Of a stretch of DNA of 23,881 nucleotides, positions 9,838 to 17,602 are shown in pieces. The first letter of the stretch is position 1. Each line of letters begins with the position of its first letter. A program made the position numbers and the translations under genes. Under the pieces are notes generated by a model, which had not been told where the DNA came from, made no database searches, and saw only the letters and a program-made list of their open reading frames with translations. This DNA is from an uncultured Novosphingobium sp. (GTDB taxonomy: Bacteria; Pseudomonadota; Alphaproteobacteria; Sphingomonadales; Sphingomonadaceae): positions 1 through 23,881 of the forward strand of contig CAMPIM010000052.1 of assembly GCA_946886365.1 (NCBI GenBank), read 5' to 3'.

Positions 9838-10350
9838 ATGGCCAAAGCTGAGTTTACCGATGCGATCGCTCTGTTGAAAGCTGATCACCGCAAGGTCGAG
9901 GACCTGTTCGAGCAGTTTGAAAAGGCGAGGGCCGCAAACCGGAAGCAGGAAATCGCGCATCAGATCTGCACCGAGCTGAAGATTCATACCACGATCGAGG
10001 AGGAGATTTTCTACCCCGCCTTTCGTGGCAAGATTGAGGACGACACGCTTGATGAAGCCTATGTCGAGCATGACGGCGCGAAGGTGCTGGTGAATGATAT
10101 CGAGGCCGGATCGCCGGACGATGATTTCTACGATGCCAAGGTCAAGGTGCTGTCCGAAGAGATCAAGCATCATGTGAAGGAAGAGGAAAGGCAGTCTGAC
10201 GGCATGTTCGCCCAGTGCCGCAAGACGGATGTGGATCTGGTCGTGCTGCGTGACAGGATGATGGCGCGCAAGCAGGAGCTGATGGCGCAGGCGAAGGCGA
10301 GCGGACTGCCGGTCGCCAAGCCCAAGGCCGTTCATCTGGTCCCGGCCTGA
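9838..10350 (+). CDS. Hemerythrin HHE cation-binding domain protein
   Basis: A 170-residue soluble protein with a four-helix hemerythrin/HHE domain expected to hold a di-iron centre. Likely ligands are His17 (KADHRKV), His50 and Glu54 (KIHTTIEEEIFYPA), His78 (YVEHDGA), and His111/112 with Glu115/116 (HHVKEEE). The C-terminal 35 residues are a basic helix plus a Pro/Lys tail outside the domain. Start chosen at ATG 9838 because GAGGAGG lies 7 nt upstream; a GTG at 9823 falls in that ribosome site. Family members sense or store oxygen, nitric oxide or iron, or protect against oxidative stress; which applies here is unknown. The EcfG-like promoter suggests stress induction. It separates trpG from ssrA. 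Confidence 0.9.
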   Translation: MAKAEFTDAIALLKADHRKVEDLFEQFEKARAANRKQEIAHQICTELKIHTTIEEEIFYPAFRGKIEDDTLDEAYVEHDGAKVLVNDIEAGSPDDDFYDAKVKVLSEEIKHHVKEEERQSDGMFAQCRKTDVDLVVLRDRMMARKQELMAQAKASGLPVAKPKAVHLVPA

Positions 10351-10366
10351 CCGAAAAGGTTGATAA

Positions 10367-10410
10367 ATGGGGAGCGCTGCCCCATATGGGTTTTGCCGGG
10401 TTCGCCCGGC
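10367..10410 (+). other. Two hairpins between hemerythrin gene and ssrA
   Basis: First hairpin: ATGGGG (10367-10372) pairs with CCCCAT (10380-10385) and is followed by ATGGGTTTT, a weak terminator-like signal for the hemerythrin gene. Second hairpin: GCCGGG, TTCG loop, CCCGGC (10395-10410), a very stable UUCG tetraloop just before the acceptor part of ssrA. It may mark the 5' end or processing region of the pre-tmRNA. Confidence 0.5.
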
Positions 10411-10745
10411 TATGGTGATAAATCGTGTCGTGTAATAGGCGCAGCGGACCCGGGGGCAGTACCCGGCGGCTCCACCACATATCCCGGCTTGTACGGGGTG
10501 TCTGACGGGGCCGAACTAGGATCGACGTGTGTTGAAAGGCGATGTCTTCACCCGGCCTGAGTAAGCCGTAAAAATGTTCAAAACACGTAAGTGCCAACGA
10601 TAACGAGGCTCTTGCTCTTGCTGCGTAATTGATGGCCTCACGGCCTGACATTACCCAAAAAGAACGCGGTTGAACCCACCGGGCAACAGAAGGGAATTCA
10701 GCGGCTTCCGGAGGAGCCGGGCAACAGAATCCTCCGGACCTTCCT
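10411..10745 (+). ncRNA. ssrA: Two-piece (circularly permuted) tmRNA
   Basis: Transfer-messenger RNA rescues stalled ribosomes and tags the product for proteolysis. The gene is permuted as in alphaproteobacteria. The acceptor piece comes first and ends CGGCTCCACCA at 10467-10477, with T-stem CCGGG/CCCGG (10450-10454, 10462-10466). A short spacer 10478-10506 is removed. The coding piece starts GGGGCCG at 10507-10513, which pairs with CGGCTCC (7 bp, one G-U). The tag reading frame 10593-10625 encodes ANDNEALALAA, followed by TAA. Downstream a clear pseudoknot is visible: CGGCT/AGCCG (10702-10706, 10715-10719), with the loop pairing to TCCTCCGG(A) at 10730-10738. The T-loop GGCAGTA lacks the usual TTC, as known for permuted tmRNAs. 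Outer ends are approximate. Confidence 0.93.
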
Positions 10746-10842
10746 TCATTTAAGTGATTTTGGCGGCCGTCCTGCGTGGCGGGTGGCGCTGGCTATGGGT
10801 TGGCAGGCTGAATCTGTAGCTGCGAATCGGATGTCATGAACC

Positions 10843-10871
10843 AAGACGGTTCAATTACAGTTTTATGACAG
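10843..10871 (-). promoter_or_regulatory. PhoB box array, inverted orientation
   Basis: On the minus strand the heptamers CTGTCAT, CTGTAAT and CCGTCTT follow each other with 4-nt spacers (AAAA, TGAA), an exact 11-bp repeat. The first 18 nt differ from the classical Pho box at one base. It lies in the AT-rich gap between ssrA and the small secreted-protein gene at 11007, pointing away from that gene, with no minus-strand gene to its left. Its target is therefore unclear. Confidence 0.65.
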
Positions 10872-11006
10872 TTAGAAGAAAAATTTATAACATATTGAAT
10901 TATAGGGAATAAAAATCCTTTTTTGGGTGCAGTTCGCTGCTTGTTTAGATGTCATCAAGATGAAATAATCCCGGCTATTATAGAAAGTTTTTTCGGGAGA
11001 AATTGG

Positions 11007-11390
11007 ATGATGAAGGTAGCGGCGATCGTCGGGCTGATGCTGGCGGGGGGCATGTCAGGCGCGGCCGTGGCTGCATCCGATGAAGTGGTTGTGGTCGGTG
11101 TTCCCGATGGGCAATTGGCCGCTCCGGCCTTGGTGGCGAAGGATTATGAAAGAGCCGCCCGCCGCCTTGCGCCTATGTGGCCGGACGGGGCGAACGATCC
11201 GGCTCGGTTGATCAACCTCGGCAACGCTTATGCGGGCCTGGGGCGGATGAGGGATGCGCGAGAAGCTTATGGCGCCGCCCGCTTCGCACCGGAATCGACG
11301 TTGCTGCTCGCGAATGGCGAAGAAGCATCGTCGCGGGATGTTGCCCGCCGCGCGCTCGGCCGCCTCGAAGCGAGCTACGCCATGCGCTGA
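11007..11390 (+). CDS. Small secreted TPR-like protein, unknown function
   Basis: A 127-residue protein with a predicted Sec signal peptide: MMK, then a hydrophobic stretch from about residue 4 to 22, with likely cleavage near AAVAA-SDE. Residues about 45-95 (KDYERAARRL, ARLINLGNAYAGLGRMRDAREAYGAARF) look like one and a half tetratricopeptide repeats, so a periplasmic protein-binding role is possible. Start chosen at ATG 11007 because GGGAGA lies about 6 nt upstream; an adjacent ATG at 11010 is equivalent. Its promoter region is AT-rich and carries an inverted Pho box about 135 nt upstream. It ends in its own strong terminator at 11420, so it is probably a single-gene unit. I do not recognise the family. 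Confidence 0.8.
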   Translation: MMKVAAIVGLMLAGGMSGAAVAASDEVVVVGVPDGQLAAPALVAKDYERAARRLAPMWPDGANDPARLINLGNAYAGLGRMRDAREAYGAARFAPESTLLLANGEEASSRDVARRALGRLEASYAMR

Positions 11391-11419
11391 CTTCCGCGCG
11401 TTAAGTCATTGAACAGTGG

Positions 11420-11452
11420 GGCGTCGTCCGTTGGGACGGCGCCTTTCTTTTT
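11420..11452 (+). terminator. Rho-independent terminator
   Basis: A 10-bp stem (GGCGTCGTCC with GGACGGCGCC, one G-T pair) with a GTTG loop, followed by TTTCTTTTT. It lies 29 nt after the stop of the small secreted-protein gene and insulates the Pho-box promoter of the next unit. Confidence 0.9.
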
Positions 11453-11499
11453 GCGTGGACGGCTTTCGCAATCATCAAAGTGAAACAAGAGTCTCTGAA

Positions 11500-11550
11500 C
11501 TGTCATTTTAAAGTCACTCTGCCGTCACGGAAGCAAAATGTCTCTGTCAT
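11500..11550 (+). promoter_or_regulatory. PhoB box array before lipoprotein-TonB receptor pair
   Basis: Heptamers CTGTCAT (11500), AAGTCAC (11511) and CCGTCAC (11522) are separated by 4-nt spacers, giving an 11-bp period. A further perfect CTGTCAT at 11544 stays in the same phase, two periods on. This fits tandem PhoB binding. The lipoprotein gene begins at 11661, leaving a 5' leader of about 100 nt. The -10 element cannot be fixed by eye. Confidence 0.75.
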
Positions 11551-11660
11551 CTGGCGCGCCTAGCTGCGGCGACTGAGGGCGGCAGGGGGCGTTGTCCGAT
11601 TCGTGAATCCCCTTCGCTCCGCATCTTAACACAAACCGGCATCGCCGGAGCGGAGACGAC

Positions 11661-13253
11661 ATGGTCAAGACTAATCGTATCACTACCATCCTGATGGCGG
11701 GTTGCGCCTGCGCTGCTCTGAGCGCTTGCGGCGCGGACGATATCGCTTCGCCGGGCGAGGGGACGATCGTCCTGCCCGCGCCGACGCCTTCGCCGAGTCC
11801 GACGCCGACGCCCACTCCTACGCCGGGCAATGTGACCGCTGCGGCCGACTGTCCGACTATCTCGGGTGCGGACCAGCTGACCAACCTTGGCACCATCAGC
11901 GACGGCACCAATGCATGGCGCAATTGCGGCTTCCCCGCGCGTTTCAACAGCTCGACCGCGATCGCCAAGACGGCGGGCGTCATCTATTCGCTGCCCGGCC
12001 GCGTTGATGTCGGCACCGATCAGGGCGCTGCGAGCACCGGGAGCAACGTCACGCTGACGATCGATCCGGGCGTTGTGGTGTTCGCTGGCACTGGCAGCGC
12101 ATTCTTGGCCGTCAATCGCGGCAACAAGATCAATGCTGTCGGCACGGCGGCACAGCCCATCGTCTTCACCAGCCGCGAGAATGTCACCGGGTCGGCGACC
12201 GATCAGTCGTCGGGCCAGTGGGGTGGCATCGTGTTGCTCGGCCGCGCCAAGATCACCGACTGCGATCAGGCGCCCAATGCGGCTCCGGGCACCACCGCGT
12301 GTCAGCGCGACACCGAAGGCACGACCGGCGCGCTCTATGGCGGCGACAATGACGCCGACAATTCGGGCCGGATGAGCTATGTCCAGATTCGTTATTCCGG
12401 CTTCGTGCTGGCGAATGGCAAGGAATTGCAGGGTCTGACTCCTTCGGGCGTCGGCACCGGCACGCAGCTTGACCATATCCAGGTCCACAACAGCTCGGAC
12501 GACGGCATCGAGGCTTTCGGTGGTTCGACCCACATGAAATATCTGGTGCTGACCGGCAATGAAGACGACAATCTGGACACGGATGTCGGCTTCCGCGGCA
12601 CGGCGCAGTTCGTTATCTCCGTGCAGCGTGCGAACAACAATATCGGCGATACCTTCACCGAGACGGACTCGAACGGTTCGACGACGGGCACGAGCTTCTC
12701 CGAAGACGCGCTGCCTCGCCAATATCTGAAGGTAGCGAACTTCACGCACATCCAGCGGTCGAACACCGGCGATGATGGCGCGACCATGATGCTGCGCGGC
12801 GGTGCCGACCTTGCCATGGTGAACGGCATCATCGTCAGCCCTGACCAGAGCTGCCTGCGCATCAACAGCGCGGCAACGGTTCGTGACGCCGACGCGGCGC
12901 TGCAGGATGCGGGGAAGCCGCGTTACCTGTCGGTAGTGATGCAGTGCAACGCTACCCCGTTCAAGGGCACCGGCGGCGTCGATGCCGCGACGGTCCAGTC
13001 GATCTTCTCGACCGATCCGAACAGCAGCTTTGCCTATACGCCGTCGCTGACCAGCTTGTTCATCAACGGCGCGACGGAAACGGCCCGCACTGCGATCGAC
13101 CCCAAGACGATCGACAGCAACTTCACCACCACCAACTATATCGGCGCGGTGAAGGACAGCAACGACACCTGGTATGCGGGCTGGACCTGTAACTCGGTTA
13201 CGGCGAGCTTCGGCAGCAGCAGCGCGAGCTGCACCGCCATCCCGACGACCTGA
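11661..13253 (+). CDS. Surface lipoprotein with beta-helix-like repeats
   Basis: A 530-residue lipoprotein. The signal peptide ends in the lipobox LSAC with Cys23; Gly follows, not Asp, so export to the outer membrane is expected. A Pro/Thr/Ser linker (PTPSPSPTPT type, residues 39-56) separates the anchor from the body. The body has repeated turns rich in Asn, Asp, Gly and Thr, such as LTIDPGVVVFAGTGSAFLAV, QPIVFTSRE, GQWGGIVLLGRAKI, HIQVHNSSDDGIEAFGG and LVLTGNEDDNLDTD, as expected of a right-handed parallel beta-helix with Ca-binding acidic turns. Four or more Cys may form disulfides. GGAG lies 5 nt before the ATG. Pairing with the TonB-dependent receptor 90 nt downstream and the Pho box upstream suggest a phosphate-stress surface role. 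No enzyme motif is visible; function unknown. Confidence 0.88.
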   Translation: MVKTNRITTILMAGCACAALSACGADDIASPGEGTIVLPAPTPSPSPTPTPTPTPGNVTAAADCPTISGADQLTNLGTISDGTNAWRNCGFPARFNSSTAIAKTAGVIYSLPGRVDVGTDQGAASTGSNVTLTIDPGVVVFAGTGSAFLAVNRGNKINAVGTAAQPIVFTSRENVTGSATDQSSGQWGGIVLLGRAKITDCDQAPNAAPGTTACQRDTEGTTGALYGGDNDADNSGRMSYVQIRYSGFVLANGKELQGLTPSGVGTGTQLDHIQVHNSSDDGIEAFGGSTHMKYLVLTGNEDDNLDTDVGFRGTAQFVISVQRANNNIGDTFTETDSNGSTTGTSFSEDALPRQYLKVANFTHIQRSNTGDDGATMMLRGGADLAMVNGIIVSPDQSCLRINSAATVRDADAALQDAGKPRYLSVVMQCNATPFKGTGGVDAATVQSIFSTDPNSSFAYTPSLTSLFINGATETARTAIDPKTIDSNFTTTNYIGAVKDSNDTWYAGWTCNSVTASFGSSSASCTAIPTT

Positions 13254-13271
13254 TCTACCTCACCTGAACAG

Positions 13272-13306
13272 GGGCGGGGGAGCGTGCATCAGCCGCTTCC
13301 CCGCCC
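13272..13306 (+). other. Strong intercistronic hairpin
   Basis: A 13-bp stem (GGGCGGGGGAGCG with CGCTTCCCCGCCC, one G-T pair) and a 9-nt loop, followed by TCTTTACAAAG with only a weak T-run. Lying between the lipoprotein and receptor genes, it may be a partial terminator or a 3' stabiliser that makes lipoprotein mRNA more abundant than receptor mRNA. Confidence 0.7.
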
Positions 13307-13343
13307 TCTTTACAAAGAATTTTCCCAAGGGGGACTCCTAGCC

Positions 13344-16022
13344 ATGTCGAAGCCGCTCAGCCTGGCGCGCATGCTCCTGATTTCGACCGCCCTTTCCGCT
13401 CCGGCGGTGATGGCGCAGACCACGACCGATAGCGCGCCGACGTCAGGCGTGCCGAGTGCATCCGAAGAGGCCGATGCGCAGACCGGCAATGTCGACGTTT
13501 CCGTTCCCGGATCGGACATCATCGTGACTGGCCGCCGCACCAGCAATGTGTCGCAGGCAGCGCCGCAGGTGGTGACTGTCCTGTCGGCCGCCGACATCAA
13601 GCGCACGGGCGAAGGCGACATCGCCGGGTCCCTCCAGCGCGTGACGGGCCTTTCGGTCGTATCGGGCGGATATGTCTATGTGCGTGGCCTTGGCGACCGC
13701 TATTCGCTGGCGTTGCTCAACGGATCGCCTTTGCCGAGTCCGGAACCGCTCAAGCGCGTTGTGCCGCTCGACATCTTCCCGACCAGCGTGATCGCGTCCA
13801 CGATGGTGCAGAAAAGCTATTCGGCCAACTTCCCTGGCGAGTTTGGCGGCGGCGTCATCAACCTGACGACCAAGGCTATCCCGGTTGAAAGCTATCTTGA
13901 GCTGGGAATTGGAAGTTCGGCCAATACCGAAACGTCGGGCAACATGGGCTACACCTATTATGGGTCGAAGTCGGACTGGACCGGCTTTGACGATGGGTCG
14001 CGCGACGTTCCGCCACTGCTGGCGCAGGCGTTTGGTAGCGGGGTGCCCTTCTCCAACATGACGCGCGGTGACCTGCAGGCGATTTCGATGCAGTTCCTGA
14101 ATGCGAAGACTTCGGTGCTCCAGCGGACCAACAGCCTGCCGTTCAACTTTTCGGGTTCGCTGAACGCCGGAACGGCGATGGATGTGGGTAGTGATGGGCG
14201 GTTGGGCGTGCTGTTCACCGCATCCTACAGCAACAAGTGGCGGACACGCTCCTCGCTGCAGCAGGCGTCGATCAATCTGGAGCAGGCGCCGGGCAAGAAC
14301 GGCGTTCAGGTGTCGACGGATAATGAGGTGACGTTCAACAGCCTGTTCGGGCTGGGCCTGGAACTGGGCGATCAGAAGATCCGCTGGACCAACGTCTATA
14401 TTCGCGACACGCTGAAGCGCGGTGCCCTGACGCTGGGGCAGAATGACGGCGCGATCGCGGGCGCGGATTATATGAAGCAGAATACCGCCTGGTATGAGCG
14501 GCAGCTGATCGACACTCAGATGGTGGGTGAGTTCAAGCTGATGGAGAGCCTGAGCCTTGACCTGCGCGGCGGCTATGCCAATTCGCAGCGGGAAGCACCC
14601 TATGAGCGCGAGTTTGAATATGTGCGGACTAATCGCGATCTGGCGGTTGATCCGGTCGGCGACCGTTTCGTCAACGCGCTGAACCGCCAGCGGGGCGATG
14701 CGTCGATCACCTTCAGCGACCTTAACGAAGACCTGTGGTCGGCGGGTTGGGATTTGAGCTACAAATTCTCGCCCGATCTGACCGCGACGGTGGGCTATGC
14801 GTTCAGCGATACGAAGCGCACGTCTTCGCGCTATGAGCTGCATTTCGACGCGACCAACCTGCCGATCGCCGTGCAGCAGCTGCGGCCCGATTATCTGCTG
14901 TCGGATGCGTCGATCCAGTTGTTCGACATGTCGCTGCTGGACTTTTCGGGCAACTATCCGGTCTATGATGCGGCGCTGCGCACGCATGCCGGATATGCGC
15001 AGCTGAAGGTGCAGCCTCTCGCGGGCGTGACCGTGGACGCGGGCGTGCGCTATGAGAAGGGCCGCCAGTCGGTGACCGGCGTGGACGTCTATAATACGGG
15101 CGTTGAGCCGGTGAACGGCATCAACAAGGAATATTGGCTGCCTGCCGCGACCATCACCTTCGAAGCGGCGAAGGGTTTGCAGTTCCGCATGAGCGGTTCC
15201 AAGACGATTGCACGCCCGCAGTTCCGCGAGTTGATCGCCCAGCCCTATATCGATACCGATTCCAACCGCTTCTATCGCGGCAATCCCTTCCTGCAGGATA
15301 GCGAGTTGTGGAACGCAGACCTGCGCGCGGAATGGTATATGGGCCGGGACGAGCGGCTAACGGCAGCCGCGTTCTGGAAGAAGATCGACAATCCGATCGA
15401 AACCTACACGACGATCAACGACAAATATGACGTAACCACCAGCTTCGCCAATGCGCCCGAAGCCACGCTTTATGGTGTTGAGTTCGAGGCGCAGAAATAT
15501 CTGCCGCTCGATAATATGAGCAGCCCGTTCTTTCAGACCCGTCGGATCGTGTTGATCGGCAACTATACCTACACGCAGTCGAAGCTGAAGGTGAGCGAAG
15601 GGGATACGACCATTCCCTACAGCTATACCGCTGGCCCGCTGCCCGCCGCGTCCGACTATTTCCAGGATGGGGTGCCGCTGACCGGCCAGTCGGATCATCT
15701 GGTCAACCTGCAGCTTGGTCTTGAAGACACCGACAAGCTGTCGCAGCAGACGCTGCTGCTGACCTATGCCAGCCCTCGCGTCACTAGCCGTGGTCCCAAC
15801 CTTCAGCCCGACATCAAGGAAAAGCCGGGCCTGACGCTGGACTTCGTGGCGCGGCAGGGCGTGACGTTGCCGGGCGGGGTGAAGAGCGAGTTCAAGTTCG
15901 AGGCGCGTAACATCACGGGGCGCAAGTTCCAGGAGTTCCAGGAACTGGGCGGCAACAAGGTATTCTACAATCGCTATAAGATCGGCACGACCTTCGCGGC
16001 TTCGCTGACCGTCGCGCTCTGA
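13344..16022 (+). CDS. TonB-dependent outer-membrane receptor
   Basis: An 892-residue ligand-gated outer-membrane importer driven by TonB-ExbBD. Signal peptide at residues 1-25 (MSKPLSLARM to VMAQ). A TonB-box-like DIIVTGRR lies at 58-65. The plug follows: VTVLSAADIKRTGEGDIAGSLQRVTGLSV, VYVRGLGDRYSLALLNGSPLPS, and FGGGVINLTTK. The remaining 700 residues are beta-barrel strands with aromatic ends. No N-terminal FecA-type signalling domain is present. The C-terminal residue is Leu, not the usual Phe. Start chosen at ATG 13344 because AAGGGGG lies about 10 nt upstream and the signal peptide follows directly; 13284 is an alternative within the hairpin. The substrate is unknown; the Pho box 1.8 kb upstream before its partner gene hints at a phosphorus-containing ligand (inference). 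Confidence 0.93.
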   Translation: MSKPLSLARMLLISTALSAPAVMAQTTTDSAPTSGVPSASEEADAQTGNVDVSVPGSDIIVTGRRTSNVSQAAPQVVTVLSAADIKRTGEGDIAGSLQRVTGLSVVSGGYVYVRGLGDRYSLALLNGSPLPSPEPLKRVVPLDIFPTSVIASTMVQKSYSANFPGEFGGGVINLTTKAIPVESYLELGIGSSANTETSGNMGYTYYGSKSDWTGFDDGSRDVPPLLAQAFGSGVPFSNMTRGDLQAISMQFLNAKTSVLQRTNSLPFNFSGSLNAGTAMDVGSDGRLGVLFTASYSNKWRTRSSLQQASINLEQAPGKNGVQVSTDNEVTFNSLFGLGLELGDQKIRWTNVYIRDTLKRGALTLGQNDGAIAGADYMKQNTAWYERQLIDTQMVGEFKLMESLSLDLRGGYANSQREAPYEREFEYVRTNRDLAVDPVGDRFVNALNRQRGDASITFSDLNEDLWSAGWDLSYKFSPDLTATVGYAFSDTKRTSSRYELHFDATNLPIAVQQLRPDYLLSDASIQLFDMSLLDFSGNYPVYDAALRTHAGYAQLKVQPLAGVTVDAGVRYEKGRQSVTGVDVYNTGVEPVNGINKEYWLPAATITFEAAKGLQFRMSGSKTIARPQFRELIAQPYIDTDSNRFYRGNPFLQDSELWNADLRAEWYMGRDERLTAAAFWKKIDNPIETYTTINDKYDVTTSFANAPEATLYGVEFEAQKYLPLDNMSSPFFQTRRIVLIGNYTYTQSKLKVSEGDTTIPYSYTAGPLPAASDYFQDGVPLTGQSDHLVNLQLGLEDTDKLSQQTLLLTYASPRVTSRGPNLQPDIKEKPGLTLDFVARQGVTLPGGVKSEFKFEARNITGRKFQEFQELGGNKVFYNRYKIGTTFAASLTVAL

Positions 16023-16047
16023 TTTAACTTTCTCTGATGAGGCTTGG

Positions 16048-16080
16048 CGGCCGATCTGCTTCGCGCGGATCGGCCGTTTT
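16048..16080 (+). terminator. Rho-independent terminator of receptor unit
   Basis: Stem CGGCCGATC (16048-16056) pairs with GATCGGCCG (16068-16076), extendable by three inner pairs, followed by TTTT. It lies 26 nt after the receptor stop codon and ends the lipoprotein-receptor unit. Confidence 0.85.
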
Positions 16081-16144
16081 GCCATCTGTGATTCGCGCCT
16101 TTTCCTGCGCCGTGTTAGGGGTTGGCCTGAAGCGGAGGCAGGCG

Positions 16145-17599
16145 GTGAAGCAGGAAGTCGAGCTGAAACTGGAGCTGTCGCCGCAGGCGGCGGAGGCCTT
16201 TGAGCAATTGGCGCTGGTGCCCGCTGAGGGAGGCCGGGCGCAACTTCAGGCCGTCTATTTCGATACGCCCGACAGGCAGTTGGATGCGCGAGGATATACG
16301 CTGCGCATCCGCAGATCAGGGGAGGAGCGCGTCCAGACCGTCAAGGCCGGTAGTGAAGATCGGGGCGGAGCGCTGTTCTCACGGGCGGAATGGGAAATGC
16401 CGGTCAGGCAGGACGAGCCGGTGATCGACAGCCGCACGCCCATTGCGGGCGTTCTGGGTGATGCAGCGGAGATGATCGAGCCCGCGTTCAATGTCGAGGT
16501 CGAGCGGCGCACATGGCTGATTGCCGAGGGTACCGCGGAGATCGAATTGGTGCTCGACAGGGGATGGGTCCGCGCGAGTGAGCGGCAGTCGCCCATCTGT
16601 GAAATCGAACTGGAGCTGAAGGCAGGAGCGCCCGCCGCCCTCTTTGCGCTCGCAAGGCGGATAGAGGCGGCAGTGCCGGTGCGGCTGGGCGTCGCGGCAA
16701 AGTCTGAACGAGGTTATCGGCTGCTGGCTCCCGCGCCCGCCTGTTTCAAGGCGGAAAGACTGGCGCTGAAGCCTGGTATCAGTGCGCAGGCGGCGTTCGC
16801 GGCGATTATTCGTAACTGTGTGCGGCAATACCGGCTGAACGAAGATTTGCTGCTCGACCATTATGATCCACAGGCTGTGCATCAGGCGCGCGTAGCCGTG
16901 CGGCGGCTGCGTTCGGCGCTGACGCTGTTCAGGTCAATGCTGGCGGCGCAAGACGTGACCCGATTTCAGGATGAGCTTCGCTGGCTGGCACAGCTGCTGG
17001 GAGAGGCGCGTGATCTGGATGTGCTGATCGAACGGATGAAGCCGGGCGAACTGCACGAGCAACTAGCTGCTGTTCGCTCGGTGATCCATGCGAAGGTGAT
17101 CGATGGGCTGGAATCCGATCGGGCGCGGGGCTTAATGATCGACATCGTGGAATGGCTGACGCTTGGCATTGGCGAGCCGGATGTTGAGGGTTGCAGGTTA
17201 CGCGAGGAGCCAGCTGAGGCGTTCGCCGCAGGCCGCTTGCAGCATTTCCATCGTTGGCAGATGAAGCATGCACGGCATCTGGCGAAGCTGGATGACGCGC
17301 ACCGTCACGAAGTGCGCAAGAAGGCGAAGAAGCTGCGCTACGCTGCCGAATTTTTCGGGGGTCTATTCGACGCCAGGAAACAGCGGCGACAGCACGCGCG
17401 CTACATTGAGGCGCTGGAGGGGGTGCAGGACGAACTGGGCGCGCTCAATGATCTGGTCAACATGCGCGTCCTGTTGGCGCAGCATGGCCTGCCGGTCGAT
17501 GCCGATCTGGCGAAGAGTGGCCGGGGCAAGAAGAAGCTGCTGGCGGCGGCTGGCAAAGCCTATGATGAGTTGGCGGATACCAAGCATTTCTGGCGCTGA
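16145..17599 (+). CDS. CYTH-CHAD domain protein
   Basis: A 484-residue two-domain protein. The N-terminal CYTH domain (residues about 1-197) starts with the signature ExExK as Glu4, Glu6, Lys8 in QEVELKLEL and continues with YFDTPDRQL, LRIRRSG and the acidic/basic tunnel residues; CYTH enzymes are triphosphatases or related. The C-terminal CHAD domain (about 215-484) has two helical halves with conserved His/Lys/Arg: VHQARVAVRRLRSALTLFR (His246) and HRHEVRKKAKKLRYAAEFF (His388). CHAD domains bind inorganic polyphosphate. Start chosen at GTG 16145 because GGAGG lies 6 nt upstream and the CYTH signature begins there. Cytosolic. A link to polyphosphate turnover fits the Pho-box neighbours, but no Pho box precedes this gene. 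Confidence 0.93.
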   Translation: MKQEVELKLELSPQAAEAFEQLALVPAEGGRAQLQAVYFDTPDRQLDARGYTLRIRRSGEERVQTVKAGSEDRGGALFSRAEWEMPVRQDEPVIDSRTPIAGVLGDAAEMIEPAFNVEVERRTWLIAEGTAEIELVLDRGWVRASERQSPICEIELELKAGAPAALFALARRIEAAVPVRLGVAAKSERGYRLLAPAPACFKAERLALKPGISAQAAFAAIIRNCVRQYRLNEDLLLDHYDPQAVHQARVAVRRLRSALTLFRSMLAAQDVTRFQDELRWLAQLLGEARDLDVLIERMKPGELHEQLAAVRSVIHAKVIDGLESDRARGLMIDIVEWLTLGIGEPDVEGCRLREEPAEAFAAGRLQHFHRWQMKHARHLAKLDDAHRHEVRKKAKKLRYAAEFFGGLFDARKQRRQHARYIEALEGVQDELGALNDLVNMRVLLAQHGLPVDADLAKSGRGKKKLLAAAGKAYDELADTKHFWR

Positions 17600-17602
17600 G
17601 GC

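Noticed and set aside
10163..10651. Minus-strand open frame across hemerythrin and ssrA, considered as target of the inverted Pho box
   Set aside because: The frame is Pro/Ser/Arg-rich and antisense to the tmRNA and hemerythrin; no ribosome site or motif supports it.
10949..10966. ATGTCAT-CAAG-ATGAAAT before the small secreted-protein gene as a forward Pho box
   Set aside because: The second heptamer lacks the GTCA core and no third repeat is in phase; too weak to call.
11785..11826. Repeated CCGACGCC-type units as a possible microsatellite
   Set aside because: They encode the Pro/Thr/Ser linker of the lipoprotein in frame, which explains the repeat.
11547..12749. Minus-strand open frame (400 codons) opposite the lipoprotein
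   Set aside because: Low-complexity Arg/Ala/Asp composition typical of antisense frames; the lipoprotein has a signal peptide and ribosome site.
13443..14987. Minus-strand open frame (514 codons) opposite the TonB receptor
   Set aside because: Arg/His/Gln-rich shadow of the receptor gene without family motifs or a ribosome site.
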